A DNA stretch of 64,000 nucleotides, taken from assembly GCF_016905005.1 (NCBI RefSeq), contig NZ_JADIKC010000005.1, positions 432,613 to 496,612 of the forward strand. The letters run 5' to 3'. Position 1 is the first letter of the stretch, and the number at the start of each line of letters is the position of its first letter. Under the pieces are notes generated by a model. That model ran no database searches. It had not been told where the DNA came from and saw only the letters and a program-made list of their open reading frames with translations. Below are positions 15,662 to 25,407 of the stretch, one piece after another. The position numbers were made by a program, and so were the translations under genes. Origin of the DNA: Dyella kyungheensis. GTDB lineage: Bacteria > Pseudomonadota > Gammaproteobacteria > Xanthomonadales > Rhodanobacteraceae.

Positions 15662-16537
15662 ATGATGACCCGCAGGCAGTTCCTGGCTCGATCCGCATTG
15701 CTGGGCGGAGCCGCCTGGCTCGCCGCCGCCAGCCCGGGCAGGCTCCTTGCCGCCGCCGCGGGCAAGCCGCTGGGCATCCAGTTGTACATGGTGCTCAAGG
15801 CGTATCAGGACGATCCGAACGGCACGCTGAAGACGCTCAAGTCCATCGGTTACAGCGAGATCGAGGCGATCATCACTTCGACCGCCAAGACGCTGCGCGA
15901 TCAGTTGAACGAGGCCGGGCTCGCCTGCCCCAGCATGCATTTCGACAGCCTCGGCGTCGATGCCGGCCTGGAAGCGGCGCATACGCTTGGCACGTCGTAC
16001 TTTGTCAGCAGCATGCTGCCGGCTTACATGGCCAAGCTGAAGGGCGACAAGAGTGAACCGGGCTATACCCGCGACGACGCCAAGCGCACCGCCGAGTTCG
16101 CCAACCAGATCGGCGAAAAGGCGAAGAAGGCCGGCCTGCAATACGCCTATCACAACCATCATCACGAGTTCACCGAGGTCGGCAACGGGCAGACCTTCTA
16201 CGACGTGCTGCTGAGCGAAACCGATGCAAGCCTGGTCAAGCTCGAACTCGACTGTGGCTGGGTGCATGCCGGTGGCAAGAACCCGGTGGATTACTTCAAG
16301 GCGTATCCCGGGCGCATTCCCCTGATGCATGCCAAGGATTTTCTTGCTTCGCCCGCACCCAACCAGTTTCCGGGCGCGGAGCTGGGGCGCGGCACGGTGG
16401 ATTACCGGCCGATCATGGCCGCTGCCGATGCGTCGGGTCTCAGGCATTGCTTTGTCGAGCAGGAAGGTCCGTTCAGTCGCGTGAGCCAGCTCGAAGCGGC
16501 GCGCATCGACTACGCCTATCTGCGTCCGCTGCGCTGA
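15662..16537 (+). CDS. Tat-exported sugar phosphate isomerase/epimerase-like TIM barrel (291 aa)
   Basis: Xylose-isomerase-like TIM barrel. A twin-arginine signal opens the protein (TRRQFLARSALLGGAAWLAA), preceded by CCAGGAGAATC as ribosome site, so the start is the ATG at 15662. The barrel runs from KPLGIQLYMVLKAYQD to the end; AYHNHHHEFTEVGNG and LELDCGWVHAGGKNP carry the metal-binding His, Glu and Asp typical of the fold, and PLMHAKDF is another conserved strand. Relatives in 3-keto-glucoside loci act as isomerases or lyases on keto-sugars; that role is inferred from context. Periplasmic location follows from the signal. Confidence 0.85.
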   Translation: MMTRRQFLARSALLGGAAWLAAASPGRLLAAAAGKPLGIQLYMVLKAYQDDPNGTLKTLKSIGYSEIEAIITSTAKTLRDQLNEAGLACPSMHFDSLGVDAGLEAAHTLGTSYFVSSMLPAYMAKLKGDKSEPGYTRDDAKRTAEFANQIGEKAKKAGLQYAYHNHHHEFTEVGNGQTFYDVLLSETDASLVKLELDCGWVHAGGKNPVDYFKAYPGRIPLMHAKDFLASPAPNQFPGAELGRGTVDYRPIMAAADASGLRHCFVEQEGPFSRVSQLEAARIDYAYLRPLR

Positions 16538-16570
16538 ACCGCGCATTCCCAACGACGATTCAGGATTCCC

Positions 16571-18262
16571 ATGGCAAACAACACATACGACGCCATCGTG
16601 GTCGGCACCGGCGTCAGCGGCGGCTGGGCCGCGAAAGAACTGACCGAAAAAGGACTCAAGACGCTGGTGCTCGACCGCGGCCCGATGGTCAAGCATGGCG
16701 AGTATCCCACCGCGATGAAGGCGCCCTGGGAGCTGCCCTACGCGGATGAACCGACGCAGGAAGATATCCGCCGCCACCCCGTGCATACGCGGCCGTCCTT
16801 CTACGGCATCACGCAGTCGACCAAGCACTGGTTCGTCGACGATCTCGACAATCCCTATGTGGAGACCAAGCCGTTCGACTGGTTCCGCGGCTATCACGTC
16901 GGCGGGCGCTCGCTGATGTGGGGCCGGCAGAGCTATCGTTTCAGCGAAATGGATCTGGAGGCCAACGGCAAGGAAGGCGTGGGCGTGGACTGGCCGATCC
17001 GCTACGCCGACCTCGCGCCCTGGTACGACTATGTCGAGAATTTCATCGGCGTGAGCGGCTCGACCGAACACCTCGCCCAGTTGCCCGACGGACAGTTCCT
17101 GCCGCCGATGGAATTGAACGGCGTCGAGAAGGAATTCGGCGGCAGGATCGAGGACAAGTTCGGCCGCAAGCTGATCATTGGCCGCACCGCCAACCTGTCC
17201 GCTCCGCTCAAGCACGACCAGAGCCCGCAGCGCGGCACCTGCCAATACCGCAACCTGTGCATGCGCGGCTGTCCGTTCGGCGGCTACTTCAGCAGCAACT
17301 CCTCGACCCTGCCCTCGGCCGAGCGCACCGGCAATATGACCATCGTGCCGAACGCTATCGTCTACGAGATGATCCACGACAACGTCAAAGGCAAGGCGAC
17401 CGGCGTGCGTGTGCTCGATGCCGAAACCGGCCAACATACCGAATACTTTGCGCGGGTGATCTTTCTGTGCGCATCGACCTTCGGTACGACGCACATCCTG
17501 CTCAACTCCACCTCGAGCCGCTTCCCGAATGGTTTCGGCAATGACAGCGGCGAGCTTGGCCACAACATCATGGATCACCTGTTCGGCGGCGGCGTCACCG
17601 CCTCGGTGGATGGCCATGAGGATCGCTACTACTCCGGCCGACGGCCGAACGGCTTCTATATTCCGCGCTACCGCAATGTCGGTGGCGACAAGCGCTCGTA
17701 TCTGCGCGGCTTCGGCTACCAGGGCGGCGCCAGCCGGCGCAGTTGGGCACGCCTGGTCGACCAGCCGTTGCTCGGCGATGAACTCAAGCGCGCCGCGGAA
17801 GAACCCGGTCCGTGGCAGATCTCGATGTCGGGCTTCGGCGAAATGCTGCCTTCGCATGGCAACTTCGTGACCCTGGACCATCAACGCAAGGACAAGTACG
17901 GCCTGCCCGTGCTCAACTTCAACGTGGCGCACGGCGACAACGAGCTGCAGATGCGCAAGGAGATCCTCAGCGATGCGGCCGAGATGATGACGGCCGCCGG
18001 CTATCGCGATGTGCGCACCTATCAGGTCGAGGCCAACGTCGGCGCCGCCATCCACGAGATGGGTACGGCGCGCATGGGGCGCGATCCGAAGACCTCGGTG
18101 CTCAACGGCTGGAACCAGATGCATGCCTGCAAGAACGTGTTCGTCACCGACGGCTCGTGCATGGCTTCGTCGGCCTGCCAGAACCCGTCGCTGACCTATA
18201 TGGCACTCACCGCGCGCGCAGCCAGCCACGCGGTCGAAGAACTCAAGCGCGGCAACATCTGA
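16571..18262 (+). CDS. GMC-type FAD dehydrogenase, glucoside 3-dehydrogenase large-subunit-like (563 aa)
   Basis: FAD-dependent sugar dehydrogenase. The dinucleotide site YDAIVVGTGVSGGWAAKELT is at residues 6-25, GGRSLMWGRQSYRFSE is the GMC flavin-contact loop, and the C-terminal ASSACQNPSLTYMALTARA plus HEMGTARMG carry the catalytic Asn and His of the GMC fold. A cysteine cluster (RGTCQYRNLCMRGCPFGGY) is shared with gluconate 2-dehydrogenase and glucoside 3-dehydrogenase large subunits. The next gene encodes the matching small subunit. Together they should oxidise the C3 hydroxyl of glycosides, passing electrons to a cytochrome or quinone. This subunit has no signal and is presumably carried out with its Tat partner. 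Confidence 0.9.
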   Translation: MANNTYDAIVVGTGVSGGWAAKELTEKGLKTLVLDRGPMVKHGEYPTAMKAPWELPYADEPTQEDIRRHPVHTRPSFYGITQSTKHWFVDDLDNPYVETKPFDWFRGYHVGGRSLMWGRQSYRFSEMDLEANGKEGVGVDWPIRYADLAPWYDYVENFIGVSGSTEHLAQLPDGQFLPPMELNGVEKEFGGRIEDKFGRKLIIGRTANLSAPLKHDQSPQRGTCQYRNLCMRGCPFGGYFSSNSSTLPSAERTGNMTIVPNAIVYEMIHDNVKGKATGVRVLDAETGQHTEYFARVIFLCASTFGTTHILLNSTSSRFPNGFGNDSGELGHNIMDHLFGGGVTASVDGHEDRYYSGRRPNGFYIPRYRNVGGDKRSYLRGFGYQGGASRRSWARLVDQPLLGDELKRAAEEPGPWQISMSGFGEMLPSHGNFVTLDHQRKDKYGLPVLNFNVAHGDNELQMRKEILSDAAEMMTAAGYRDVRTYQVEANVGAAIHEMGTARMGRDPKTSVLNGWNQMHACKNVFVTDGSCMASSACQNPSLTYMALTARAASHAVEELKRGNI

Positions 18263-18272
18263 GGACCCCGCC

Positions 18273-18863
18273 ATGAACCGTCGTGAATGGTTGAAATGTT
18301 TTTCGGCCCTGGCCATGGGTGCCGTCGCGGCGCCGTCGCTGCTGGCAACCTTCGATGCGCACGCCGCCGCGCAACTGCCGGGTTACGCGCCGAAGTTCTT
18401 CAGCACGCCGCAGAACCAGCTGGTGAGCTCGGTGGTGGATATCATCATCCCGCGCAGCGATACGCCAGGCGCAGTCGATGCCGGTGTGCCGGCCTTCATC
18501 GACCAGATGTTCACCAGCGTCTACACCCATGAAGAACAGCAACGCTATCTGGCCTCGCTGGCGGCGTTCGATCGGGCCGGCGGAAAACCGTATCTGCAGC
18601 TCGACGAGAAGCAGCGCAAGGCCTTGGTGAGCAAGTTGCACGAACAGGCCTTGAGCGAACCGGCGGACAACGCGAAGGCGTCGGCGGCCAATTTCGTCCT
18701 GATGACCAAGAAACTCGCCATGCTGGGCTTCTTCATGTCCGAACCCGGCTGCACGCAGGTGCTGCAATACTCCGCCGTGCCGGGCGCCTTCCATGCCGAC
18801 GTGCCGCTGGCCCAGGCCGGCAACGGCCGCGCATGGGCGGTGGAAACGGTATTGACGCTCTGA
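18273..18863 (+). CDS. Gluconate 2-dehydrogenase subunit 3-type small subunit (196 aa)
   Basis: Small subunit of the periplasmic FAD sugar dehydrogenase. The N-terminus is a twin-arginine type signal (MNRREWLKCFSALAMGAVAA) ending near THE AHA motif at residue 32. The body (NQLVSSVVDIIIPRSDTPGA, then DAGVPAFIDQMFTSVYTHEE) is the standard gluconate_2-dh3 pattern, ending GAFHADVPL. It follows the GMC gene by 10 bases, so the two are made together. The subunit is needed for Tat export and maturation of the flavoprotein in studied homologues. Confidence 0.9.
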   Translation: MNRREWLKCFSALAMGAVAAPSLLATFDAHAAAQLPGYAPKFFSTPQNQLVSSVVDIIIPRSDTPGAVDAGVPAFIDQMFTSVYTHEEQQRYLASLAAFDRAGGKPYLQLDEKQRKALVSKLHEQALSEPADNAKASAANFVLMTKKLAMLGFFMSEPGCTQVLQYSAVPGAFHADVPLAQAGNGRAWAVETVLTL

Positions 18864-18898
18864 TCCATGGGGCCAACGCGATTGCCAGGTATGCGCGC

Positions 18899-19956
18899 AT
18901 GAAGACACTCAAGGGTCCGGCCATTTTTCTTGCCCAGTACGCAGGCAACGAGGCGCCGTTCAACACGTTGCCGAGCATCGCGCAGTGGGCTGCCTCGATG
19001 GGTTTTGTCGGCGTGCAGATCCCCTCGAACGACCGCCGCCTGTTCGATCTCGAACAGGCAGCGGCGAGCAAGACGTACTGCGACGATGTCGCCGGTACGC
19101 TGGCGGAGCACGGGCTGGTCGTCACCGAATTGTCGACCCATCTGCAGGGACAGCTGGTCGCCTCGCATCCTGCCTACGATCGGCTATTCGACGGCTTCGC
19201 GCCGCCGGCTTTGCGAGGCAACACGCCGGAACGGCAGGCATGGGCGGTTGAACAGCTCAAGCTGGCCGCGAAGGCGAGCCGGCATCTGGGGCTCTCGGCG
19301 CACGCCACCTTCTCCGGTGCGCTGGCCTGGCATTTGTTCTATCCCTGGCCGCAGCGCCCTGCCGGCCTGATCGCCCAGGCCTTCGATGAACTCGGCAAGC
19401 GCTGGCGCCCGATCCTCGATGCGTTCGACGACGCGGGCGTGGATATCTGTTTCGAACTTCATCCGGGTGAAGACCTGCATGACGGCGTCACCTTCGAGCG
19501 TTTCCTCGATGCGGTCGATCATCACCCGCGCGCCAATATTCTGTACGACCCCAGCCATATGGTCCTGCAGCAGATGGACTATCTGGCCTTCATCGATATC
19601 TACCATTCGCGCATTCGTGCGTTCCATGTGAAGGACGCGGAGTTCCGCCCCAATGGCCGTGCCGGCGTCTACGGCGGCTATCAGAGCTGGATCGATCGCC
19701 CGGGGCGTTTCCGCTCGCTGGGCGATGGACAGATCGATTTCGGCGCGATCTTCAGCAAGCTCGCTCAATACGATTACCCCGGTTGGGCCGTGCTCGAATG
19801 GGAGTGCTGTTTGAAGGATGCGCAGGTCGGCGCGAAAGAAGGCGCCGCCTTTATCCGCCAGCACATCATCAAGGTGACCGATCATGCCTTCGACGATTTC
19901 GTCGCCACGGCAGCGGACGCCGACTTCAACCGGCACATCCTTGGATTGTCTGAACC

Positions 19957-19960
<4 letters not shown>
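18899..19960 (+). CDS. Sugar phosphate isomerase/epimerase-like TIM barrel (353 aa)
   Basis: Cytoplasmic xylose-isomerase-like TIM barrel without a signal. It starts MKTLKGPAIFLAQYAGNEAP; an open frame extends 22 codons upstream over the end of the preceding gene, but this start fits relatives. Metal and substrate residues are visible in VDICFELHPGEDLHDG, NILYDPSHMVLQQMDY, RIRAFHVKDAEF and AVLEWECCLKD. The pattern matches the large isomerases that accompany glucoside 3-dehydrogenase, and the 4-base overlap with the next gene shows one operon. It probably isomerises or epimerises a keto-sugar. Confidence 0.85.
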
Positions 19961-20856
<896 letters not shown>

Positions 20857-20878
20857 AGAACTTGCCACGGGAACACCT

Positions 20879-21661
20879 ATGAAGCCCATCGCCCTCACCC
20901 TCAACCTGCTGGCCTTCGCCATCGTCGGAGCCGCGGCGCACGCGCAGACAGCCGAGCCGACCGACCCGAAGGCAACCGAACAGTGGGAACCCGTTCCCAA
21001 GGTCATCACGCCCGGCAAGCTGGATGCCGCTCCGCCATCCGATGCCATCGTGCTGTTCGATGGCCGCGACCTCAGTCAGTGGGAGACGTCCAAAGACCAC
21101 TTGCCGGCGCACTGGAAAGTGCATGATGGCGTGGTGACGGTCGACAAAGCCAGCGGCAACATCCAGACCAAGCAGCACTTCCGCAACTACCAGCTGCATC
21201 TGGAATGGCAGGTGCCGAAGGACATTACCGGCGAGGGCCAGGCGCGCGGAAACAGCGGCCTCTTCCTCGCCTCCACCGGACCGGGCGACGAGGGCTACGA
21301 GGTTCAGATCCTCGATTCCTTCAACAACAAGACCTATGTCAACGGCCAGGCCGCCAGCATCTACAAGCAGGCGCCGCCGCTGGTCAATGCCATGCGTCCG
21401 CCGGGCGAATGGCAAAGCTACGACGTCGTGTGGACCGCACCGGTATTCGCCGCCGACGGCTCGCTGAAATCACCGGGCTACGTGACGGTGCTGCATAACG
21501 GCGTACTGGTGCAGAACCACACCCAGCTGGCCGGCGAAACCTTCTACATCGGCAAGCCCAAGTACAAACCCTACGCGGACGCCCCCATCAAACTGCAGGC
21601 GCATGGCGATCCCTCGGGCGCGATCAGCTTCCGCAATATCTGGGTGCGTCCGCTGGATTGA
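20879..21661 (+). CDS. DUF1080 (3-keto-disaccharide hydrolase-type) exported protein (260 aa)
   Basis: A classical signal peptide (MKPIALTLNLLAFAIVGAAA, cleaved after AHA) leads into a concanavalin-like DUF1080 domain: AIVLFDGRDLSQWE, GNIQTKQHFRNYQLHLEWQV, GNSGLFLASTGPGDEGYEVQ, GVLVQNHTQL and QAHGDPSGAISFRNIWVR. Characterised members of this domain cleave 3-keto-glycosides, and the Pfam entry has been renamed accordingly. It is the last gene of the operon, 22 bases after the isomerase. With the dehydrogenase pair it gives the two defining steps of the 3-keto route: oxidise C3, then break the glycosidic bond. Confidence 0.9.
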   Translation: MKPIALTLNLLAFAIVGAAAHAQTAEPTDPKATEQWEPVPKVITPGKLDAAPPSDAIVLFDGRDLSQWETSKDHLPAHWKVHDGVVTVDKASGNIQTKQHFRNYQLHLEWQVPKDITGEGQARGNSGLFLASTGPGDEGYEVQILDSFNNKTYVNGQAASIYKQAPPLVNAMRPPGEWQSYDVVWTAPVFAADGSLKSPGYVTVLHNGVLVQNHTQLAGETFYIGKPKYKPYADAPIKLQAHGDPSGAISFRNIWVRPLD

Positions 21662-21773
21662 CGCTGGACGTCGTCTCACCCTGCCAGCGGGCGCGGTACG
21701 TCGGCCTCGGCATAGCCAGTGCGATGCCGAGTGCACAGTGCCGTCCTACACCCATACGACTGAGTCGTTGCCA

Positions 21774-22760
21774 TCACGACTTCCATTCCGCGGTGTAGGC
21801 AAAGCGCGTCGGGTGCAGCGACATGTATTGCACGAGGCGCGGGCGCCGCGCCCGGTTTGGACTGCTGCCATGCGGCAGCAGGTGGTGCCAGATGATCATG
21901 TCGCCGCGCTTGGCGGCAATCGGTTTCATGGTCAAGGTGCGACGGGCGTGATCTTGGGCATTCACGCCCGCGGGGACGCTTTCCAGCCACGGCTTCAGCG
22001 TCCGATGAAAGCCCGGCACACAGCTGAAGGCGCCCTGGTCCTCATCGACGTCGGCGAGGTACAGGATACCCTGCAGTCCAAAGCAATGCGGTTCGGCCAG
22101 TGTGGCGTCCCAGTGCAAATGCGGCCCGGGAAATTGCCAGTCCTTTCGCTCGGGCGGATTGAATCCAACCTGGTCGACGGTCACCCAAAGATCGTCACGC
22201 CCCCACAATTGGGCGTGCGCCTTGTGAATGCGTGGCGCGCGACGATTCGCGGCCAGTGCCGGATGCCGCAGCAACGGCACCCAGATCGAATGGCCTAGCG
22301 AGGTGCGATACCAGGAGTCCGGATCGTCGCGGTCCATGCCCAAAAATTCATAGATGGCCATTTCGCCGATCTGTGCCGCCTGCTGACTGATCGCGTTACG
22401 CAGAATGACGTAGCCATGCTCGTGCCAGTGCGCAAGGTCGTCCGCGCTCAGTCCTTCGACGCCGTCGAGATGACCGACTTCGGCGCCGACACTCTCGCCT
22501 GCCAGCGCGCGCCGCAGGCGACTGATCGAGGCCTCGTCCAGTTCGCCGCCATGGCGTTCCCCTATCCAGGCTTCAAATTGCGCATAGCTCGGCCGCTCAT
22601 GGTGCAAGTAACGCAAGGTCTCCAGCACGTTCAGACCCAGGCCGGCCAGCAAGGTCTTCACGACATCCTGGGGCAGCGGTGCCGTGGATCCTGGCGTGCA
22701 CTGGCAAGCCCAATAAGCACGTAGCTCCTCGATGCCCAGACTTGTTTCCGCCTCCACCAT
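21774..22760 (-). CDS. Phytanoyl-CoA dioxygenase (PhyH) family protein (328 aa)
   Basis: Fe(II)/2-oxoglutarate-dependent oxygenase fold. FPGPHLHWDATLAEPHCFGL contains the HxD iron motif (His-Trp-Asp), GAFSCVPGFHRTLKPWLES is the typical PhyH segment, and MIIWHHLLPHGSSPNRARRP gives the distal histidine and the arginine that holds 2-oxoglutarate. The N-terminal 110 residues are an extra helical region. A GTG at 22772 is possible, but the ATG at 22760 has GAGGAA seven bases upstream. It starts 11 bases after the AraC-type gene's stop, so the two form one transcript. Substrate unknown. Confidence 0.85.
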   Translation of the reverse strand: MVEAETSLGIEELRAYWACQCTPGSTAPLPQDVVKTLLAGLGLNVLETLRYLHHERPSYAQFEAWIGERHGGELDEASISRLRRALAGESVGAEVGHLDGVEGLSADDLAHWHEHGYVILRNAISQQAAQIGEMAIYEFLGMDRDDPDSWYRTSLGHSIWVPLLRHPALAANRRAPRIHKAHAQLWGRDDLWVTVDQVGFNPPERKDWQFPGPHLHWDATLAEPHCFGLQGILYLADVDEDQGAFSCVPGFHRTLKPWLESVPAGVNAQDHARRTLTMKPIAAKRGDMIIWHHLLPHGSSPNRARRPRLVQYMSLHPTRFAYTAEWKS

Positions 22761-22771
22761 TGCGTTCCTCA

Positions 22772-23734
22772 CTACGCCAAAGATTGTTCAAGCCCCGCCT
22801 GCTTTCGCCAGCGCGCCGGGGTCATACCCATATGCAGCTTGAAGGCTCGCTGGAAGGCGGCTTCGGATTGATAGCCTACGGCTTCCGCGATGGCGCCGGT
22901 GGAGGCGGTCGTCGTTCGGAGTTCGTTCGCCGATAGCGTCATGCGAATATCGGTCAGGAAGTCGCTGGCCGACATGCCGAGCTTTTCGTGGAACAGGCGG
23001 ACGAACGTCGCCCGCGACATGTTGCACTTCTCCGCCAGAAGCGGAAGGGTCCACGGGTGGCCAGGATGGTGAAACATGGCATCCAGCGCGGGAGCGAGTC
23101 GCGGGTATCCCGCCAAAGCCAGCAATCCCGCGGGCGCCTCCCTTGATTCGCTGGCAAACCGCAGCGTCAGCGCAAACAAGGCTGTCGACAAGGCGTCGAG
23201 CATCGCGCGTCCACCCAGGAAATCAGCGCCGCTCTCTGCTTGCATGAGCGCCATCAGGCTGTGCAACGCCGCGCCGCTTTCCTGGCCGGTCGTCGACGCG
23301 GCAACGCCGGTTCGTGCGATGAGACGCGCCGGAAGATAGCGACGCAGGAGCCGCGCATGCGGCGGCGACAGCACGAAACGTCCGCACAGCATATCGAGGC
23401 GATCACCCTTGCCTGCGTTGTGGCTGAACACGAGGTTGGCGGCGACGCGATGCTTGGCCGGCTTGGCGCGAGCTCCGCTGCCATCGTGCAAGGTATGCGC
23501 TTCACCCTGGGCCAATAGCAGGATGTCGCCCGCTTCCAGCACGTCAGGCCTCCCGCCATGGGGATCGAGCAAGGATGCCGAGCCACTGAGCACGATGTGG
23601 TAGGCCATCTCGCCGTCTGCAAAAGCCCTCTGATCGATACGCCAGGGCGCTCCGTATTGGCAGCGCAGATCAAGCTGCCCGCGCACCGGCGTCACTTCCA
23701 GCAACCGGCTCAGCCAATCGAGCGGCGGAGACAT
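22772..23734 (-). CDS. AraC-family regulator, RclR-like (320 aa)
   Basis: N-terminal cupin_6 domain (about residues 5-190) and a C-terminal AraC double helix-turn-helix (LPLLAEKCNMSRATFVRLFH, then GAIAEAVGYQSEAAFQRAFK). The layout follows E. coli RclR, the hypochlorous-acid sensor whose Cys21 and Cys89 form the redox switch. A cysteine in the same place (DLRCQYG, residue 25) and a second at LDMLCGRF (residue 117) are present. It is divergent from a DUF417 gene, as rclR is from rclABC. A TTG lies two codons upstream of the chosen ATG. The reactive-chlorine role is inferred from architecture and neighbour. Confidence 0.82.
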   Translation of the reverse strand: MSPPLDWLSRLLEVTPVRGQLDLRCQYGAPWRIDQRAFADGEMAYHIVLSGSASLLDPHGGRPDVLEAGDILLLAQGEAHTLHDGSGARAKPAKHRVAANLVFSHNAGKGDRLDMLCGRFVLSPPHARLLRRYLPARLIARTGVAASTTGQESGAALHSLMALMQAESGADFLGGRAMLDALSTALFALTLRFASESREAPAGLLALAGYPRLAPALDAMFHHPGHPWTLPLLAEKCNMSRATFVRLFHEKLGMSASDFLTDIRMTLSANELRTTTASTGAIAEAVGYQSEAAFQRAFKLHMGMTPARWRKQAGLEQSLA

Positions 23735-23770
23735 GGCCAACCCCCGTTGATACGTTTGAGCATATTATCG

Positions 23771-23793
23771 AGACGATTCGATATTAATCGTCT
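23771..23793. promoter_or_regulatory. Perfect 8-bp inverted repeat in the divergent AraC/DUF417 promoter
   Basis: AGACGATT and AATCGTCT flank a 7-base centre, 37 bases upstream of the AraC-type start and about 120 bases before the DUF417 gene. The location and symmetry make it a candidate site for the RclR-like regulator. Confidence 0.5.
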
Positions 23794-23912
23794 TAACCCT
23801 TCTTCGTAAAGTGGCTCCGTCGCAGAGATCGAGCCGAGCGGACGTGACGCCGCGCTGGCGGCCCGGTTCGTACGACACGACATCCGCCAACCCATTTCAC
23901 GAAGGAAAAGCC

Positions 23913-24407
23913 ATGAACGCCCTCCTCCAGCTTCTCGCCAAATCCGGCCTGTTGATGAAAGACTTCGATTACCACCTGCTTCGTGCTGCGATGGTCGTCA
24001 TCTTCGCTTGGTTCGGCTACGACAAATGGTTCCAGTCCGAGATCACGGCACTGGCGCCGCTGATCACGCACGGGCCGCTCATCTTCTGGACGATCCCGCT
24101 CCTGGGCATCCACGGCACCGCCATCCTCCTTGGCACCGCGGAATGGACGTTCGGCTCGTTGCTGCTGCTGGGCTTCTGGAACAAGAAGCTGGGCGTGTTG
24201 GGTGCCCTCGGCTCCATCGCAACTTTCATCTCCACCCTGACGATTCTTCCGTTCGTCCCCGATGGCTGGGATGCCGGCGCCGGCGGCTTTCCCGCGATGG
24301 CAATGAATGCGGCCTTCCTGCTGAAGGACCTAGTCCTGCTGGTGGTCTCGGTTTATCTGCTCAGGGAAGACGTGATCCGCGCGTTGGGTCTTCCGCGCGA
24401 GCGTTGA
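23913..24407 (+). CDS. DUF417 / YkgB (RclC-like) membrane protein (164 aa)
   Basis: Inner-membrane protein with four hydrophobic helices. LLRAAMVVIFAWFGYDKWFQ, ALAPLITHGPLIFW and GTAEWTFGSLLLLGFWNKKL are the DUF417 signatures; E. coli RclC (YkgB) is the known member and contributes to survival of reactive chlorine. GAAGGAAAAGCC precedes the ATG, so the start is well supported. It is divergent from the RclR-like gene. No RclA flavoprotein or RclB gene follows, so only part of the E. coli system is here. Confidence 0.88.
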   Translation: MNALLQLLAKSGLLMKDFDYHLLRAAMVVIFAWFGYDKWFQSEITALAPLITHGPLIFWTIPLLGIHGTAILLGTAEWTFGSLLLLGFWNKKLGVLGALGSIATFISTLTILPFVPDGWDAGAGGFPAMAMNAAFLLKDLVLLVVSVYLLREDVIRALGLPRER

Positions 24408-24420
24408 TGTCGTGCAGCGT

Positions 24421-24440
24421 GGGAGGCTAGCAAGCCTCCC
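24421..24440. terminator. Convergent hairpin terminator
   Basis: GGGAGGCT and AGCCTCCC pair perfectly (8 bp) around AGCA, between the 3' ends of the convergent DUF417 and mdcH genes. There is no strong T tract on either side, but position and stem strength suggest it ends transcripts from both directions. Confidence 0.55.
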
Positions 24441-24465
24441 CGCTGGCAGGCGAGAACAATGGGGC

Positions 24466-25404
24466 TCACGCCGATCCCATGACGCGAGTCAGCCATTCGA
24501 GCACGCCGCGTACCGAACGAAAATCGTCGAGGCTTCGCGCAGGAATCTCCGGATAAGCGCCTGCGGCCATTTCGGCGAGGGCGCGACCGGGTCCCAGTTC
24601 CAGAAAAGCCGTGGCGCCCGCCTCCACGCAACCCGTCAGGCATTTTTCCCATTGAATGGGATGCGATATCTGAAGAGCGAGTTTGTGCAGATCGTTGCCG
24701 GCGTCCAGCACGGGGTCGCCATCGATGCCGCTGAAGAGGCGAACCCTCGGTTGTCGTGCCGTTTGAAGGTGGACGTCTGCCAGGGCTCGATCAAAAGCGG
24801 CGGAGGCGTTGGCAAGCAGATAGGTATGGGAAGGCACCTTCACGGGAATCGACGAAGCGCGCAAGGCGCCATGTTGAGTGGCCTCGTGGGCAATGATGTC
24901 CAGCGCGCTTCTTCGACCGGCGAGCACCCAGGCGTTGGCGGGATTGCAAATCGCAACGGCGGCTTCGCGCCCTGCGCATAGTTGGTCGACGCTCGCCCTG
25001 TCCAATCCGCGAATGAAGAGCATGCCTTCGTCGCCATGACTTTCCGCATCCATCAGGCGGGCACGCGTGTCGACTAGGTCGAGCGTTTCAACGGCCCCGA
25101 GCCATCCCGCCACGCCCCAGGCCGCCACTTCGCCCACGCTATAGCCCGCCAGGCAACGCTGGCCTGGAAGTGCGCTATCGAGCAGTGCAGCCGCGGAGAG
25201 TGCCTGCAGCGTGCAAAGCAGTTGAGCCGTCCGATTGAGGTGGAGCGCATCTAGATCGGCCTGCTTCACCAGGACGCGGGGATCGCTACCGAGCTGCGCC
25301 GAGGCATGCGCAAACAATGAAGCGGCTTGCGGAGCATCGCCGGTCAAGTCGAACATGCCGGGATGCTGGCCGCCCTGCCCGGAACAAAGGATGGCGAGTG
25401 CCAT
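24466..25404 (-). CDS. mdcH: Malonate decarboxylase, acyl-carrier-protein malonyltransferase subunit (312 aa)
   Basis: Loads malonyl from malonyl-CoA onto the thiol of the decarboxylase carrier protein (MdcC). It has the acyltransferase fold of FabD: ILCSGQGGQHPGMF at the start, the nucleophile elbow CLAGYSVGEVAAWG (Ser in GYSVGE), VKVPSHTYLLANAS with the catalytic His, and FLELGPGRALAEMA near the end. It is the last gene of the mdc operon, 3 bases after mdcB. Length agrees with MdcH. Confidence 0.93.
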   Translation of the reverse strand: MALAILCSGQGGQHPGMFDLTGDAPQAASLFAHASAQLGSDPRVLVKQADLDALHLNRTAQLLCTLQALSAAALLDSALPGQRCLAGYSVGEVAAWGVAGWLGAVETLDLVDTRARLMDAESHGDEGMLFIRGLDRASVDQLCAGREAAVAICNPANAWVLAGRRSALDIIAHEATQHGALRASSIPVKVPSHTYLLANASAAFDRALADVHLQTARQPRVRLFSGIDGDPVLDAGNDLHKLALQISHPIQWEKCLTGCVEAGATAFLELGPGRALAEMAAGAYPEIPARSLDDFRSVRGVLEWLTRVMGSA

Positions 25405-25407
25405 GCC

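Noticed and set aside
15572..18316. A 914-codon minus-strand open frame over the isomerase and GMC genes
   Set aside because: It is antisense to two genes with clear Tat signal, FAD site and catalytic motifs; its own translation is Arg/His/Val-rich without a recognisable domain.
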